A stretch of DNA of 5,362 nt from a bacterium (GTDB lineage: Bacteria > Spirochaetota > JAHITG01): the NCBI GenBank assembly GCA_028711675.1, contig JAQTRT010000215.1, positions 1-5,362 on the forward strand. The letters are read 5' to 3'. Made by a program: the position numbers and the translations under genes. The first letter of the stretch is position 1; each line of letters begins with the position of its first letter. The notes beneath the pieces are model-generated. The model worked only from the letters and a program-made list of their open reading frames with translations. It made no database searches and had not been told where the DNA came from. Positions 5,115-5,362 of this stretch are shown here, one piece after another.

Positions 5115-5362
5115 TTAAAAGAGCAGGATGAAATTTTCGTTCAAAAAAGGCGATTTAAACTTTTGCGCGATCTCTTTTTGCGCGGTTTGAAAGGCGGTAT
5201 AGACCGACTTTGCGCTTTTCAGGTGGGAATAAAACCGGTCTATGAAAAGTGCTGCAACGGCATCATTGTGCCTCCAGAATGAGATGAGGAGGCGTCCCGC
5301 CTTCAGCTCCATTAAAAAATCACTGTTGACCTTATCATAATTGAAGTTTAGTTTTGTCAGCA
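5115..5362 (-). CDS. CHAT-domain (caspase-like) protein, C-terminal fragment
   Basis: The minus-strand frame is open from the right edge to a TAA at 5115-5117, showing 81 residues; the start lies outside. An ATG at 5310-5312 is internal, because the frame continues upstream without a stop. The stretch LLISFWRHNDAVAALFIDRF, then YSHLK, SVYTAFQTAQKEI and the end SPFLNENFILLF, aligns by eye with the CHAT C-terminus: SLWxVDDxATAxLMxxFYxxL, SKAEALRxAQ, then PYYWAxFxLIG. CHAT proteins are cysteine peptidases of the caspase/separase clan, often fused to TPR repeats. Their catalytic His and Cys would lie upstream and cannot be seen. It faces the bactofilin tail to tail, 18 bp apart, with no obvious terminator between. 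The gene could be intact or degraded; the family call is good but rests on a partial domain. Confidence 0.7.
   Translation of the reverse strand, partial: LTKLNFNYDKVNSDFLMELKAGRLLISFWRHNDAVAALFIDRFYSHLKSAKSVYTAFQTAQKEIAQKFKSPFLNENFILLF

Noticed and set aside
5199..5252. Inverted repeats (ATAGACCG with CGGTCTAT; GCGCTTTTCA with TGAAAAGTGC) downstream of the bactofilin as a terminator
   Set aside because: They lie inside the CHAT coding region, have loops of over 20 bases, exclude one another and lack a T-run, so they are probably chance.

Overview
The window suggests a motile bacterium of mid-range GC with a gluconeogenic or anaplerotic C4/C3 metabolism and a bactofilin-based envelope or cytoskeletal system. 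The flagellin resembles spirochaete FlaB proteins. Dispersed palindromic repeats of the kind seen here are, from memory, common in environmental lineages such as Omnitrophota and Spirochaetota. No rRNA or other strong taxonomic marker is present, so the phylum stays open. Five genes read on the plus strand and one edge-truncated gene reads on the minus strand.

Layout: (1) 1-357 is the C-terminal end of a malic enzyme. (2) 335-1306 is a membrane-anchored LysM/M23 peptidoglycan endopeptidase that overlaps the malic enzyme by 23 bp. (3) 1307-1638 is non-coding. It holds two perfect 22-bp palindromes, a dispersed-repeat-like segment, a near-consensus sigma-28 promoter (1512-1538) and a structured leader with CsrA-like sites. 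(4) 1639-2496 is a short D0/D1-only flagellin, followed by a strong terminator (2529-2554). (5) 2561-2700 is a 140-bp MITE-like element with 28-bp perfect terminal inverted repeats. (6) 2716-2743 is a plausible housekeeping promoter driving a GTP-type PEP carboxykinase (2775-4661), which is closely followed by a bactofilin (4677-5096). (7) 5115-5362 on the minus strand is the C-terminal end of a CHAT-domain (caspase-like) protein that runs off the window.

How the genes fit together: malic enzyme and PEPCK both interconvert C4 acids with C3 compounds and CO2, at the pyruvate and PEP nodes respectively. The M23 peptidase and bactofilin are a known functional pairing in cell-shape control, though here they are separated by the flagellin and PEPCK. 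The flagellin is a self-contained transcription unit with its own sigma-28 promoter, a candidate post-transcriptional control leader and its own terminator. Two computed gene starts are corrected: flagellin starts at 1639, not 1606, and PEPCK at 2775, not 2742. The most notable items are the CsrA-like flagellin leader, the CHAT fragment at the right edge, the MITE and the palindrome-rich repeat upstream of the flagellin promoter. I found no clearly unprecedented system.
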